From the NCBI GenBank assembly GCA_023014335.1, contig JAECYW010000010.1, positions 1,054,001 through 1,118,000 on the forward strand: a DNA stretch of 64,000 nucleotides, read 5' to 3'. The position numbers were made by a program, and so were the translations under genes. This stretch comes from Galerina marginata (lineage: Eukaryota; Basidiomycota; Agaricomycetes; Agaricales; Galerinaceae). Under the pieces are notes generated by a model that searched no databases, was not told the DNA's origin, and saw only the letters and a program-made list of their open reading frames with translations. This document shows positions 38,257-48,951 of this stretch, in pieces (within the stretch, counting starts at the first letter, position 1; the number at the start of each line of letters is the position of its first letter).

Positions 38257-39729
38257 TCATCTGTCCGAATCAGCCTTTACCAATTCTTTTGCAAGCTTCG
38301 CCAGCATCTCTTCTGACCGAGGGTTCCTCGGGAAGGTTTTCCCGTCACCTAGACTAAGCACGGGTGAGTCAAAGCAAATCAAGAGCGAGGAAGAACATAC
38401 GAGGCTCCTCCATACCACAGTCTATGTATCCACCCATATTTCGTATTCCATCCAAACACCTGGGCAAAGTTCTTTCTCCAACCCAAGTCATACATTAGGA
38501 TTTGACCGTGGGCGTCCTTCACAAGTCTTCTTTGTATATACGAGAGTTCAGGCTCTAGGGGAGGGTCGGAAAGGGAATGTCCCTGTCCTTGGAAGAGGCG
38601 GAAGGTGTCGAAGTAGCAAAAACGGTCCTATATTCTCCAGAGTGGTCTGATTCGTGCTAGGAGGTAATGGGTCCCAAGGCACAGGGTTCACAACGGGGGT
38701 ACGTACTAGATAAGGTATATGTGATAGCAAGCAAAGGAACCAACGATAAGAGAGAAGACACCCCCAGTAAATGCTAGTACAAGTTCGTGAACGGGCGTGA
38801 ATTCATTCTGTATCAAACGAGGTAAGGTAAAAAATCCAGGAGTCTAGCAAACAACTTACAACAACAAACGGGTTCTGGAAGGCAAACCAAAGAGCGTTTA
38901 TGGCTACCACTGCGATATATAGGCATAGAAGTGTGATGGAGCACAGAAAATGGACGAATGCTGGGTAAGTTCGATGGCCCTAACGCAATATTAGATCATT
39001 ACTCTCGAAAGAAGCACGACAAGTCCTTACAATACACTTTGCGCCAATCCACGGGCAATGGTGATCTGTAAATCCAATGATTTAAGTTGTCAATCAAACC
39101 ATAACTAAGCGCAATACCAACCCATTTTCAGGACACATCTATTGCAGATCGAACAGTGGTGAGTTCTCTCCGCCCTGGGTGCCTATACGAGGCACGTCAG
39201 AGTTGATTGTAGGCGCCAGAAATAAGTTGCCACTAACCCAGCATTTTCGGCACCATCTATCGGGGGAAGAGAAATCGTTATCGGGCATTAAAGCCTCTCG
39301 CATTGACATCTCTTCTTCCTCTTCCCCTGCACTTGCTTCTACCCGTGACGGAGGCGCATTCGCGGGCCCAGGGTCACGAGCCAAGCACACAATGAGGGAA
39401 GAGAACGCCATAAAAGTTAGGGTATACGTGACCAGAAGGTGGGTTATGAATACGAGAGGTTTGTGCAGAGTCTGCAGGTGGAAATCGACAAGGACATAAA
39501 GCAGGGATGGGTGCGGCGCGAGTATTAGTGACACGGTTCCTACATGGATAAATCAGGGTGCAAGGCGAAGGTAACTTCGATAGAACTCACCACAGAGAGG
39601 CAGATAGTAGTACCAGGGTTTCTTAAATGGTTCGGTGTCCAAGGGTTGTGGATTAAGAATTATGCTTGATTCCAAGGGTTGTAGTTCCACGTTGGAAAAG
39701 GTCAGCAAAGGAGGTCTTCGTGGTGACAT
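38257..39729 (-). CDS. DHHC palmitoyltransferase
   Basis: Membrane S-acyltransferase that palmitoylates cysteines on target proteins. Exon 1 begins MSPRRPPLLTFSNVELQPLE and ends WYYYLPLCG. Two hydrophobic helices follow (LVFITHLLVTYTLTFMAFSS), then LARDPGPANAPP, an acidic loop (GEEEEEMSMREAL) and the cysteine-rich domain: DRWCRKCW, RAERTHHCSICNRCVLKMDH, and DHHCPWIGAKC with the catalytic DHHC split across an intron. Two further helices (FVHFLCSITLLCLYIAVVAI and LVLAFTGGVFSLVIGSF) and TTLENI complete the fold. The cytosolic tail changes frame by +1 at about 38570-38572 (an AAA run on the plus strand): after it, EPELSYIQRRLVKDAHGQI and GWRKNFAQVFGWN continue the normal family tail. The last exon encodes GDGKTFPRNPRSEEMLAKLA and a TGA at 38257-38259. 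Confidence 0.88.
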
Positions 39730-40155
39730 ATCGTGTCGGGTTCACAGCGCTTGGTATAACAGTTCCTAGGCGAAAAAGAGGGTCCGAAAGACATAAAATA
39801 CAGAGACGAGTAAAGGAAAGAACGCGAATAGACTCAGACCATATAAGAAGTGGCTGTAGGATCCAAACGGTTTGTGGGAGAAAGTGCTTGCCACTGCCCG
39901 CGTTGATGATCACTAATACGCGAGTACATAAGCCTATAGCCAAAGAAGGTTGCAACATTATTATTTTAGACAAAACAACTGCCTAAAACTGACACTTCTC
40001 CTTGAAGACTTCCTCTTCAAACCCGTTATGAGGGCGATATCCAGGTAAAAGTGAAATATTACCCCATAGTGAATTACTTTCGGGTCCGGCTGATTTGTGT
40101 ACCGGGCTCAAGCCCATCAGCAACCGTCACTCTCGAGGGTTGAATTATACTGTCA
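39730..40155. promoter_or_regulatory. Shared divergent upstream region (DHHC gene / thioesterase)
   Basis: The 426 bp between two opposite start codons. No specific motif was recognised; a promoter role is inferred from orientation. Confidence 0.4.
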
Positions 40156-41406
40156 ATGGCACCGTTCGGAAAAGTGGCCAATGTTCGTTCGATTCCATTC
40201 AACCCTGAACTGTTGGCTACATCGAAGGACGCGTCGGATGACGTGAAATTGTATGCTGGGGTCGTGGATGGAGACTGGACGGTCGGAAGGTAAGTGGCCG
40301 ATTCCTTGCCTCAACAACTCCCTCTTATTTCTCTTTGTCTATACAGCGTAGCTAATGGAGGTAGGCCATCTATCTATTTTATAATTCACCTGTTCATAAC
40401 CTCTCTATCCAGGCTATATCCTCGCGTTGATAGTTGAGGCCTGCATCCAGTTCCAATCATCGACACCGCACGTCGACCCTCTGCATGTTACGGCGCATTA
40501 TCTCAGAACGACTTTCGTCACTCCATTCACAGTCTGCGTGCGTAATATCAAGATAAGCTCAGGTTTCACGAACGTGACAGCTGAATTACTGCAAGATGTG
40601 GGTAATGAGGTTATCATGAGCGAGTATGGACGCTTATGCTATTTTGATGATATAGGGTGTTGTTAAGATCATGGCGCATTGTATCTTTGGCGTCAATGGT
40701 CCACATCCAAAGGACAAGTTAAATTTGACTTTGAACCCTCCCTCCTCATATGCACGGCGCCATCCCCTGCATATTCATCCTTCGAAAGCAGCTGTCAAGC
40801 CTATGCGACACACGTGGAAATTCCATCCATGGGTTAAGTGGTCAGAGGATGAGGATATCCTTGCCAAGAATCGGATGGACAGCCCCAGTCGTACTACTGC
40901 CTCGACCATTGGTGGAGGTGGCCTCGAGTGGGGAGCCTGGTTCGAATTTACGGACACATATGACGAGATCACCAACCCCTCGCTCTGCTTCCTCGTGGAC
41001 ATCTTCCTAAATATACCCAGCCTATTACCAAAGAGCGAACGAGTCGGTTTGACCACAAGGTATTTTTAACATCTTGAACCCAAGCAATCAACTAAACGCC
41101 CTATTCAGTTGGTTCCCAACAATGACGTTGTCCGTAGAATTCAAGAACAAGATACCACCGCCGTCTTCATCTCATGCATCTCGTACTGTCGGGCTCTATT
41201 CTACTGGCCGATTTATGACCCCTCCGCAAGGACGACACGATGTATATGTGGAGGTTTGGACCGCCCCATCAAACATCGGTGAAGGTAAGGAAGCACAAAA
41301 TTGGAGGGATAATCAGGTCTGCCTTGCGACTGCTACGCAGATGGCACTGACTCTTCCTATGGAAGTCAACATGAAGAAAGGGAAAGAGGGTTCTGTCAAA
41401 CTGTAA
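40156..41406 (+). CDS. Acyl-CoA thioesterase-like protein (hot-dog fold)
   Basis: Protein of 344 residues resembling TesB/4HBT_3-type double hot-dog thioesterases. These hydrolyse acyl-CoA, though the substrate is not evident here. Exons 40156-40289, 40347-40360, 40413-40597, 40656-41059 and 41109-41406 sum to 1035 nt in phase; the second is a 14-nt microexon. The first hot-dog shows DWTVGSVANGGYILALIVEA and PHVDPLHVTAHYLRTTFVTP, followed by VVKIMAHCIFGVNG. The second has GGGLEWGAWFEFTDTYDEIT, SLCFLVDIFLNIPSLLP, SWFPTMTLSVEFKNKIP, RTVGLYSTGRFMTPPQGRHD and DNQVCLATATQMALTLP. Fungal members are often annotated simply as thioesterase-like superfamily protein. No frame break is present. Confidence 0.8.
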
Positions 41407-41606
41407 TCGTTGACGGTAATATCCTCAGTATAACGCTCAGTTTCCCCATGTAGCATAGTATAGTATACCCGACAAGTCTTCCTTTTTCTTGGAGCATTTA
41501 CAAGTTAAGGTACAATAAATGTTTTTCCAGGGTATACAGGGAGATAATACATATGTAATAACAAGAGGAAAGAATGATATTTGAGTTAGATCAGGGATGC
41601 AAATCT

Positions 41607-43734
41607 TCAATGAGGTGTGTCAGGCAGAATATATTGTTGTTCAATCGCATCCAGACACTGTTTTGCAACTGCTTTCATCCACTTTGCAACCCGAATCACA
41701 TTAAATGGTACATGGGCCTCTTTGGCCTCTTTCACCTCCTCTTCAAAACAACTAAGTTTTGCAAGGAGGAGCAAGGGAAGGTATGTATCCTACAAGAAAT
41801 TTTGGTCAGTAAGCCATGCCAAAATGTTTAAACCAAGCGAGCCCTCACCTTCATACAATAAATTGCCAAGTCTCGACGAGTATCGGCATTTCCGTTTTGG
41901 AGAATGGGAATTTGTTTGTAGCTGATGTCTTCCTTTTTTTGCCCTAAGAAATGTGATGAAACACCATTTAGTTTGTATGCACCTTCTCCCGGCAGCCCGG
42001 GATAATGTTCTCGGATGTGATGATAAACGTCGAGGAGAAGACGCCCATCGTATCCTGGACAGTTCCAGAAGTTGGGTCGCCACGCCTTCAAACGCTGAGG
42101 TGATGCTAAACGAACGATGAGCAGATGTAAAGAACGACTATCAGAGACCAATTACATTTAACTCTGCCCATATACGCGAAATCAGCCAAACCCAGAGTAG
42201 AAGCGCGGTTTAACAGATATGGAACATCAAATTGGGTAATGTTGTACCCAATGACAATATCTGGGTCCACCTCCATAAAGAACTTTCGCCACTCGGTCAG
42301 CAGTTCTGTTTCCTTTTCGAAAGCCAGGACCTGTGTTCCAGCAATGGGACTGCAGGTTCCGAGGGTAAAGATGGCTCGAATGGACGGGTTAGGTTGACCT
42401 AATGACTAATGGATCAATATTTGTATGCGACCAGAATTCAGAACGACAAACCATAAGTTGACACCATATTACCTATTTGTATGACTGGGTCATGCAATGC
42501 ACTGGGAAACTGGCCTTCTGTGCTAGGAATTCCGGTTTCGATGTCGAAACTTAGGATACGGAGTGGGGCAAATTTCTCCCGATCATCTACCGTGTCGCAT
42601 ATCATAAGATCGTCTGCTCTGAACCAACGTTAGTTTACAATTGCAATGATCGACTGTATGCAACTTACTCGAGCGATACCTCTAACTGACAATGAGAAAT
42701 TTTCGTTTCCTTCGGAATGTGTTCATGTTTATCAATTGGAATTAAAAACCAGGACATGGCATTGCACTAAAATGTATATATTACCACCAAGCATTTAATT
42801 TTTAAAGGAGTGCAAAACAGACCTGATGATCAATCATAAATCGCAAGATGTATGGAATCTTTGCCTCGTGAGTCAGCTCTATTGAAGTAAATAGACCCCG
42901 ATATTCGCAGTGGCCCCCTGTGAGGATACGTGTTGGATGGCAGGTATTCAATTATTTGTCTCTGAAACACTGGCCGTCAGACTTATCTTTAACAGCTCCT
43001 ATATGACCGTGATTCGATAGGGAGATCTTGAGGAAGGGGCGAACCGGTCCATTGGGTGTGGTGCTTTGATCTTCTATCTCTATATTGGTAATGACTGGAT
43101 TCTTTAACTTGGAAAGGTGATGAGGCAGGATTGGAGAGGTCTGGATATACATCACGCTGAGTTTTGGGTGCCGACATCGCTTAAAAAGAGCACTCACATT
43201 CAAGTATTCCCGTAAAGGACCCAGGTCGTCCTCTGAAAAGCCCAAGGGTGCGGGATAATAGAAATAGTGATCAAAACCTCTAACCCTCGCTAGTATTGAA
43301 TGGCCTGCCTAGTATTCGATTGAAACGAGGGCTCCAAGAGCTAGTATATGACCGACCTTGGTGACTCCAAAGAGGTGGATTTCTGAGGCGCCAGACTCGT
43401 GATTGCTCTCCCTAATATCAATGTTTTGAAAGGCTGCAAATCATTTTTTAAGGATTTTGCTTGCGAGAGACAAAGGAACTGACTGATAGCGCGTTTGTCG
43501 TCTATAGATTCTGGAAGTGGCGATCGAGACCAGGTCTTGACACCTTTGTTGGCTCCTTCACCTGGACAAGGGTAGAGTAGATTTCAATCATGTGCATAAG
43601 CATTTCAGTTAAGCACCTTTGTCATGTTTGGATAGATCCTCGAGGACATCGGCAAAAGAAGCAGCAGGTACGAGGGGCCTTTTACTTGAGTTGGTCGGTA
43701 GTTCAGTCACTTCAGTGGTGTCCTCTGGTGCCAT
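41607..43734 (-). CDS. DNA polymerase delta paralogue with only N-terminal and 3'-5' exonuclease domains
   Basis: Clearly related to Pol3, the catalytic subunit of DNA polymerase delta, but it ends after the exonuclease domain; I estimate roughly 450-500 residues. The N-terminus reads MAPEDTTEVTEL and AASFADVLEDLSKHDK, then AFQNIDIRES, SEIHLFGVTKAGHSILARV, RGFDHYFYYPAPLGFSEDD, RPFLKISLSNHGHIGAVK and GGHCEYRGLFTSIELTHEAK. Exonuclease motifs are intact: Exo I in RILSFDIETG, Exo II in GYNITQFDVPYLLNRA, Exo III in YCMKDTYLPL. The last exon (41789-41607) runs through SCFEEEVKEAKEAHVPFNVI and stops at a TGA (41607-41609). The following 200 bp and the convergent thioesterase gene leave no room for the roughly 600-residue polymerase domain. 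Exons join in phase without frame breaks, so this is not an obvious pseudogene. A full-length POL3 presumably lies elsewhere in the genome. Confidence 0.85.
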
Positions 43735-43990
43735 AGGGCGGAGAAATAAAGAAAGCCTTGGAAAGATAAAGGTGATATTAAGAACGCAGTGAAGACTATA
43801 AAGTAGCTTGAGGCACAGGTTAGGGTGCCCGGTGAAGCCGGTGAAGTCTCAGATCTCTGTTGAACCCTGAGCACGTACCTGAACACGATCACGTGTTTGA
43901 TCGGCGATTAGATCTCCCTTCTGGGCCTTCAGCCTGGCTTCGTTTTGAATGCGTTACGATCTCATGAAATTTAGGAACCTCTACAACACC

Positions 43991-44450
43991 ATGACGCTCC
44001 TTAGAGCCTGTACGTCTTCTGCGCCGGTATTGAGGAGATCTTTTGCTCAATTTTCCTCAGTATTGTCACCACGGATGCGACTTCGGTAAAGAACAAAAGG
44101 AAGAAAAGCCAGGAAACACGGTCCAACCCACCAGTGATGTTCCGGTCGTAGACGTGATTGTGGGGCTCCTTGTGCGTGCAAGTTACTCGCCTCCCCTTCC
44201 AAAGCAAGGACGATGCTATGCGCTTTGCAGGGAAACAAGGTATAGATTTTCCTTTTTCATTTGGTGAACTTTTACTCATCAGCTTTCTTAGCCTTGAATT
44301 TATTATATGTATGTCATTACTGCGCGGTATCCCAGGGATGGAGACTTACTCGTACATTTCAAACAACAACCTACCGTCAAGAGAATCCCTCCAAAGAACT
44401 ACGCCAAGAACATTTATATAGGCGGAAGAAGGATCATGAAGACCAAATAG
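43991..44450 (+). pseudogene. Decayed NDUFS4 (complex I 18-kDa subunit) copy with internal deletion
   Basis: The first exon looks like a mitochondrial presequence (MTLLRACTSSAPVLRRSFAQ). Next comes KEEKPGNTVQPTSDVP, the usual linker before the NDUFS4 domain. The conserved core expected next (the HRTVRIYRP, WRID and GRWENPLMGW region, about 50 residues) is absent: the sequence passes at about 44165-44175 into LPFQSKDDAMRFAGKQ, the end of the domain. After an intron the final exon carries QQPTVKRIPPKNYAKN and ends near 44450. Reaching that frame requires dropping one base at about 44340. Retained introns argue against a retrocopy. The deletion cannot be explained by a single-base error, so I call it a pseudogene or relic of a duplicated gene. 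It is divergent from the exonuclease gene, 256 bp away. Confidence 0.65.
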
Positions 44451-44811
44451 TGCGTTAGATGCCATGAATTATCCTAGTTTTCCATTCCGGATTACATAGG
44501 ACATCCGATGTGCTTTCCACATCGACATTAAGTACTTTACTGCTCATTTTGATCGTTCTGCGTAGCTCGAAGCGTGAGAACTCTTGCTTCTTGCCACTGT
44601 CCTCCATGGCTAGCGACACTGTCGTCTACAATCCAAAATTCTGGTATAAACGCCTACTCTGATATTTTTAGGAAGCCCGTTTCGATGTCTGCGAAGATTG
44701 ACTCGACAGCGCCGAATTCGGCATCGTTCTTCCCAGTCAAGTTGACTCGACGTATTGCGACAGGGTCCTTACCATAACCACTGCCACAGCTTGTTTTCTG
44801 CGCGATAAAAC
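44451..44811. other. Region upstream of the NTase-fold gene
   Basis: About 360 bp between the NDUFS4 relic and the next ATG. A 67-codon frame at 44574-44777 is unassigned. Probably promoter and 5' UTR of the downstream gene. Confidence 0.35.
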
Positions 44812-46133
44812 ATGGGCGGCAGCGCCTTCAGCGCCTTTTTACCTGCATCTGCTTTCCCTCGACTCCCTCGACCAGTATACCGAGCTCTTAAAACGCGCTA
44901 TCTGCCCAAACTTGCCGAGCTTTACGCCTGGGTTGGGGTACCTACTGAAGCTCCAGAGAAGCAAGACCACGGAGATCTAGATCTTCTTGTGTGCATGCCC
45001 AAGCCCCCTCACGCTTCATTTATTCCACATGAGGTCCTCAAGCGAGCAATCGGGGCAGAGCACGTTATTGCAATGGACGGAAACAGGACTTCCAACTATG
45101 CTGTCCCCATCCAACCTGGTGAATGGAGCCCATTCGGAAACGCATCTGAGGAAGAGGAGAAAAGGAATGCCAGTGAAGATAGAAAGATCTATTACCAGGT
45201 AAGCAAAGCTTTACACTTGCAAAGACCTGACTGAAAGAACATCCATCTTGCTCAGGTTGATGTCCACGTTTGCGAGAACAAGGATGAATGGGACAGGGTT
45301 ATTTTCTTCCATTCTTATGGTGATCTGGGTATGATGTTAGGTCTCATGGCCAGGAATAACGGCCTGGCTCTGGGAGCAAAGGGGTTGAAGGTGTGTGAGA
45401 GTTCGAATTGGACATGAATGAAGTTGAACGTATCCACTAGCTTCCTGATCCTCCCAATCCGCCTTTCGAATTAAGCACTTCATTTGACGACATTACTCAA
45501 TTCCTGGGTCTTTCTCTTGCTACCTTCTACAATGGCTTTAAGACGAAGCGGGAAGTTTTCGAATGGGCGGCATCTATGAAGTACTTTGATGCTAGACATT
45601 TTCGATCCAGTGGACCTGGGATCAGCAAGGTCAAAGCAGAGCGCACTATGTACGCCGAATTTGTCGAATGGGTCGAACAGACGAAGCCTCTTTCAGGCTT
45701 GCACACCGGGCTCTCTCGCCAAGAAAGGCACGCGAGAATACGCGATGAAGCCTTGTTATTCTTCAAGAAAAAGGAAGAGTTCGATAGCCTTGCCTTAGCT
45801 CGTTCAAACCGTGCAAAGTTGAAAGAAATGTTCTCCGGAAGCCGCGTCCGTGACTGGGCACAATTGGGAGAATATTGGACAGGTGTGAAGTTGGTCATGG
45901 ACGAGGTTAGGCGCAGATTGGGCGGGGAGGAAGGCATCCTCAGGTTCTTGGAAACCAGTACCGAAGACGACTTTAAGGCAATAGTTCTCCGAGTTCAAGC
46001 CGACTTGGGCATAACAGCACGTCGCCAAGAAAATAATGCAGAAGACCCTGCTATTGCTTTAGCCAATTCCCTTGAAAAAACATCATTAATGTTGGACAGT
46101 GCCGAGGATTCCGGATATACCAGCAAATCTTGA
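44812..46133 (+). CDS. Nucleotidyltransferase-fold protein, uncharacterised
   Basis: Protein of 404 residues from exons 44812-45198, 45256-45390 and 45441-46133, all in phase. Its beginning (MGGSAFSAFLP), followed about 50 residues later by HGDLDLLVCMPKP and about 60 residues after that by YYQVDVHVCENKDEWDRV, reproduces the GS...DxD...D layout of Pol beta-type nucleotidyltransferase folds: DLD supplies two carboxylates and VDVHV the third. A helical part follows: FFHSYGDLGMMLGLMARNN, PFELSTSFDDITQFLGLSL, FYNGFKTKREVFEWAASMKY, then a long charged C-terminal half (RQERHARIRDEALLFFKKK, LKEMFSGSRVRDWAQLGEYW). I do not recognise a named family; similar uncharacterised proteins occur in other basidiomycetes as far as I remember. 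The substrate is unknown. Upstream of the ATG the frame closes, so the glycine-serine motif sits at the extreme N-terminus. Confidence 0.7.
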
Positions 46134-46485
46134 AAGGTTGCAAAATTGGAGATTCCTATTTGACATGGTGGACAAAGCGGTTGAACAGTCTCAGGTAGTC
46201 ACTCGTCTCAGGCTTCACCCGAGCTGAATCCCAGTGAAAAGTATGCCTCGGGAAATCAATTATGATCGAGGCTGTCGAACGAATTCTTGTCGAGCATCGA
46301 TTTTTTGCACAACTGATGTAAATATATCGAGGCTGTTCAAGCGAAGTAAAGGAAATCCATTCGCTTCCCAATCTCTTGACATGCCTCGATTGATTTATGC
46401 CTCCATGAGCCATGAAACAACCAGGATTGGCTAATATCCCAAGAATTTCTTCCAACCTTGTAAACGCTGAGAATGGCAGTTCTGC
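46134..46485. other. Convergent 3' intergenic region
   Basis: About 350 bp between two converging genes; nothing recognised. Confidence 0.35.
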
Positions 46486-46984
46486 TTACTCAAAATAGGC
46501 CTTGAATCCAGAGGTCTTGATGCCTAGAGGCGACGTTGGGACCAAACCAAACGTGCTGAAAGATTGCCACTTACCAAGCTCCTTCTCCAGCCACTCCTTT
46601 ACCTGCTCCTCGTTCACGGTCTCCTTGGGCTTCACGTCCTCCTTGAGGACTTCCTGGTAATTGTCGGGACCGTCGTTCCTCCAGCAACCAGATGGCAGAG
46701 AGGCACTGGGTGATGACCAAAAAGTCACTCATAAAAGGGTCTGATCGCCGTGGCGCATAGATACAGCCCAAAGCGATCGATTTATCACGAAGCATGCAGC
46801 TGAGACGCAGTGGAATGTTCATGTCCTGTAAATCAGTGAGTATTTCTGTTTGAACCAGCGGTGCCCCTTCATTGGAAACCAGGAGACCGGCCTTGATCGT
46901 GCCCATGAGACGGGGTGTACCCTTGGTGACGTTTGGAGGGGGCCGATACCACGGAGAGTCGGGGTCGCTGAGATGTGCGGCCAT
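46486..46984 (-). CDS. Small conserved protein of unknown function
   Basis: I do not recognise the family. About 165 residues starting MAAHLSDPDSPWYRPPPNVT, then TPRLMGTIKAGLLVSNEGAP, DMNIPLRLSCMLRDKSIALG and YAPRRSDPFMSDFLVITQ. The C-terminal part lies in the next frame: DNYQEVLKEDVKPKETVNEE, VKEWLEKELGKW, LVPTSPLGIKTSGFKAYFE and a TAA at 46486-46488. The two halves are joined only if one C is dropped from the run at about 46667 (GGG on the plus strand), a +1 shift like those in neighbouring genes. There is no signal peptide; at most one weakly hydrophobic segment is seen. An intron joining the two frames cannot be excluded. Confidence 0.5.
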
Positions 46985-47378
46985 GGCGGTTCAGAACAAG
47001 ACGAGTGGTAGTACTCACACTAGTACCCTTGCCGCTTACCTGCTAGCCATCCGCCATCATGGCTTTCACTTCATCATTAATACACAGACACAACACTGGG
47101 AACGCAAGAACAAAATAATGTACGGCTATAAAGATCAGAAACAAATGAGGTAGAATATCCGATTCGTCGCGAATAACGAACGCGTCGCGCGGACAAGACA
47201 GTGCCGGACCGAAATGGGGACACCTACATAATCCATCACGGGAGTTACGTACCGACGTCTTAAACGTTCCCCTCGTCAAAATTTGGCTGGGGCCGCTGGG
47301 CTGGAGATTATAAAAACCAGTCCGACGGAAGAGGACTCTTGCAAGGAAATTGAAATTTTACTGTAACCAACTCAATCT
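46985..47378. other. Intergenic region
   Basis: About 390 bp between two minus-strand genes; no supported feature. It should contain the promoter of the small unknown gene. Confidence 0.35.
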
Positions 47379-48951
47379 CTATGCACAATCCAGCACCTCA
47401 ATATGTGTCCACCCATGGATTAGGCCAAGCCTTCCTCGGAAACCATCGAACGCGATCATTTCTCGACTTTGCAAACCTTCTGGCAGTTTCAAAGGCTTTA
47501 CATTGATCTCGAAACTGGCATCCCCACGACGGATGTGATGCGCTAAGACTACTGGACCAGGTGTTGAGTGAGTGACCGCTATATAATTGCCTGATCGTCC
47601 GCTGCAAGACAGTGTAGTTGTCGCGATCCCAACATTCAGTGTGCGCTCTGACTGGGTGGTGAAGGTGAGAGCGCCAGTGGGATGTATAGTCACATCAAAG
47701 AGATGAAGAGCGATTTTGGACGTCCAGGTAGTTGGTGAGTGGCGGACATAGACAAGAGCAAGAAAGGTCACTTGTGAGTCTTCGCAAGTTGGAGGCAAGC
47801 TCGCCTGATGCCGTTCCAGAGGTGTGGCTGACTCTGCGACTTGTATATTGGAAATGGCATGAGGATAGGCACCATAATGCGATCGAAAGAGACGCTTTGA
47901 AGAGAATGGCTCTAGTCGACTTGGGAGTGTATATGTGTCGAACAGTGTTTCGTTTTTAAGGGCAAACGTAAGAACCAAAAATCCAGGAGCAATTGCGTAG
48001 TTCATACTATTGAGGTCTGATAAATGTTGGGCCCTGTGCTGTAGCGGATGAATATGTAAGTGTCCAATGATGTGCCCTGACAAAGAGATCAACTTGCGTG
48101 CATTGGAAGGTAGACAACAGACCGAGATGGTATGTGGAATAGCTCCATGGGTTCATCAGAAGAGGTGAATTCCCTGACGGGCAAAAGCCAATCAAAGTCG
48201 ATTTTGATTTTTGTTACATTCTCTCCCGGTATTTCTTCATGACATTCAACCTTGTATCCTTTTTCTGCGGAAAGACCGACTTTCAAAATGATGCTGGAGC
48301 CAAGTGACATCAATTGAAAAAGCAGCCTATATATAATGGAACGAAACATCGTACATTTTGGGTGAGAAATGATTGCGCGACAAGAAAGCAACCCAAACAG
48401 AATCGGGTCCCTCTCCGTTGGCGTTGACTTGGTAGTGCAAGTGCTCATACATGGGTAAAGCCGTCGGACAAGAATACGTCAAGACGGCCGTCCCAATGTC
48501 GCTGGAGTCAAGGTCGTACCAAGAGATGCCATTGTTCCGTACTAGCTGGAGGAACCGACCAGAAATTATGTTGGCACCAAAATCGTATGTCGGAAGCTCG
48601 AGAGGGAAGCGGCGTTGAGTAAACACTGCGGGTCGAAGTGACGTCCAGTTCCGTTCTATTTTTGTTGCCCGTATCAGTAAAGCCTCCAGCTGGAATGAAC
48701 TTTGCGAAGATAAAGGCCCCTCGGGTAACAGCAGTCTAGAACGCTCGTAAGCGCTTACCCAGACGCTTCTTTGGTAGGAGGCTTGATAGAGTCGTCGGCA
48801 CACCTGTTGAGTTGATGACATCCACTATGAAGGCAAGAAAATCGAATGGACGCACTTGACGAACTCGGAGGATATCCTCCATTGGAAGCTGACCCAGGAT
48901 TTCAAGGACGATGTCCATTGGGAGATCATTGAAATGGAGATTTTGCTTCAT
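47379..48951 (-). CDS. F-box protein
   Basis: N-terminal F-box (LHFNDLPMDIVLEILGQLPM, then EDILRVRQ and, after an intron, VCRRLYQASYQRSVW), which would bind Skp1 and recruit substrates to an SCF ubiquitin ligase. The rest (about 450 residues over several exons) is rich in beta-strand-like segments: RFLQLVRNNGISWYDLDSSD, LPMYEHLHYQVNANGEGPDS, KIKIDFDWLLPVREFTS, LISLSGHIIGHLHIHPLQHR, TWTSKIALHLFDVTIHPTGA and a C-terminal GRLGLIHGWTHIEVLD. It may form a propeller, but no clear WD or Kelch signature is present. Agaricomycetes have large, fast-evolving F-box families, so a substrate cannot be guessed. Stop TAG at 47379-47381; start ATG at 48951. Confidence 0.78.
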
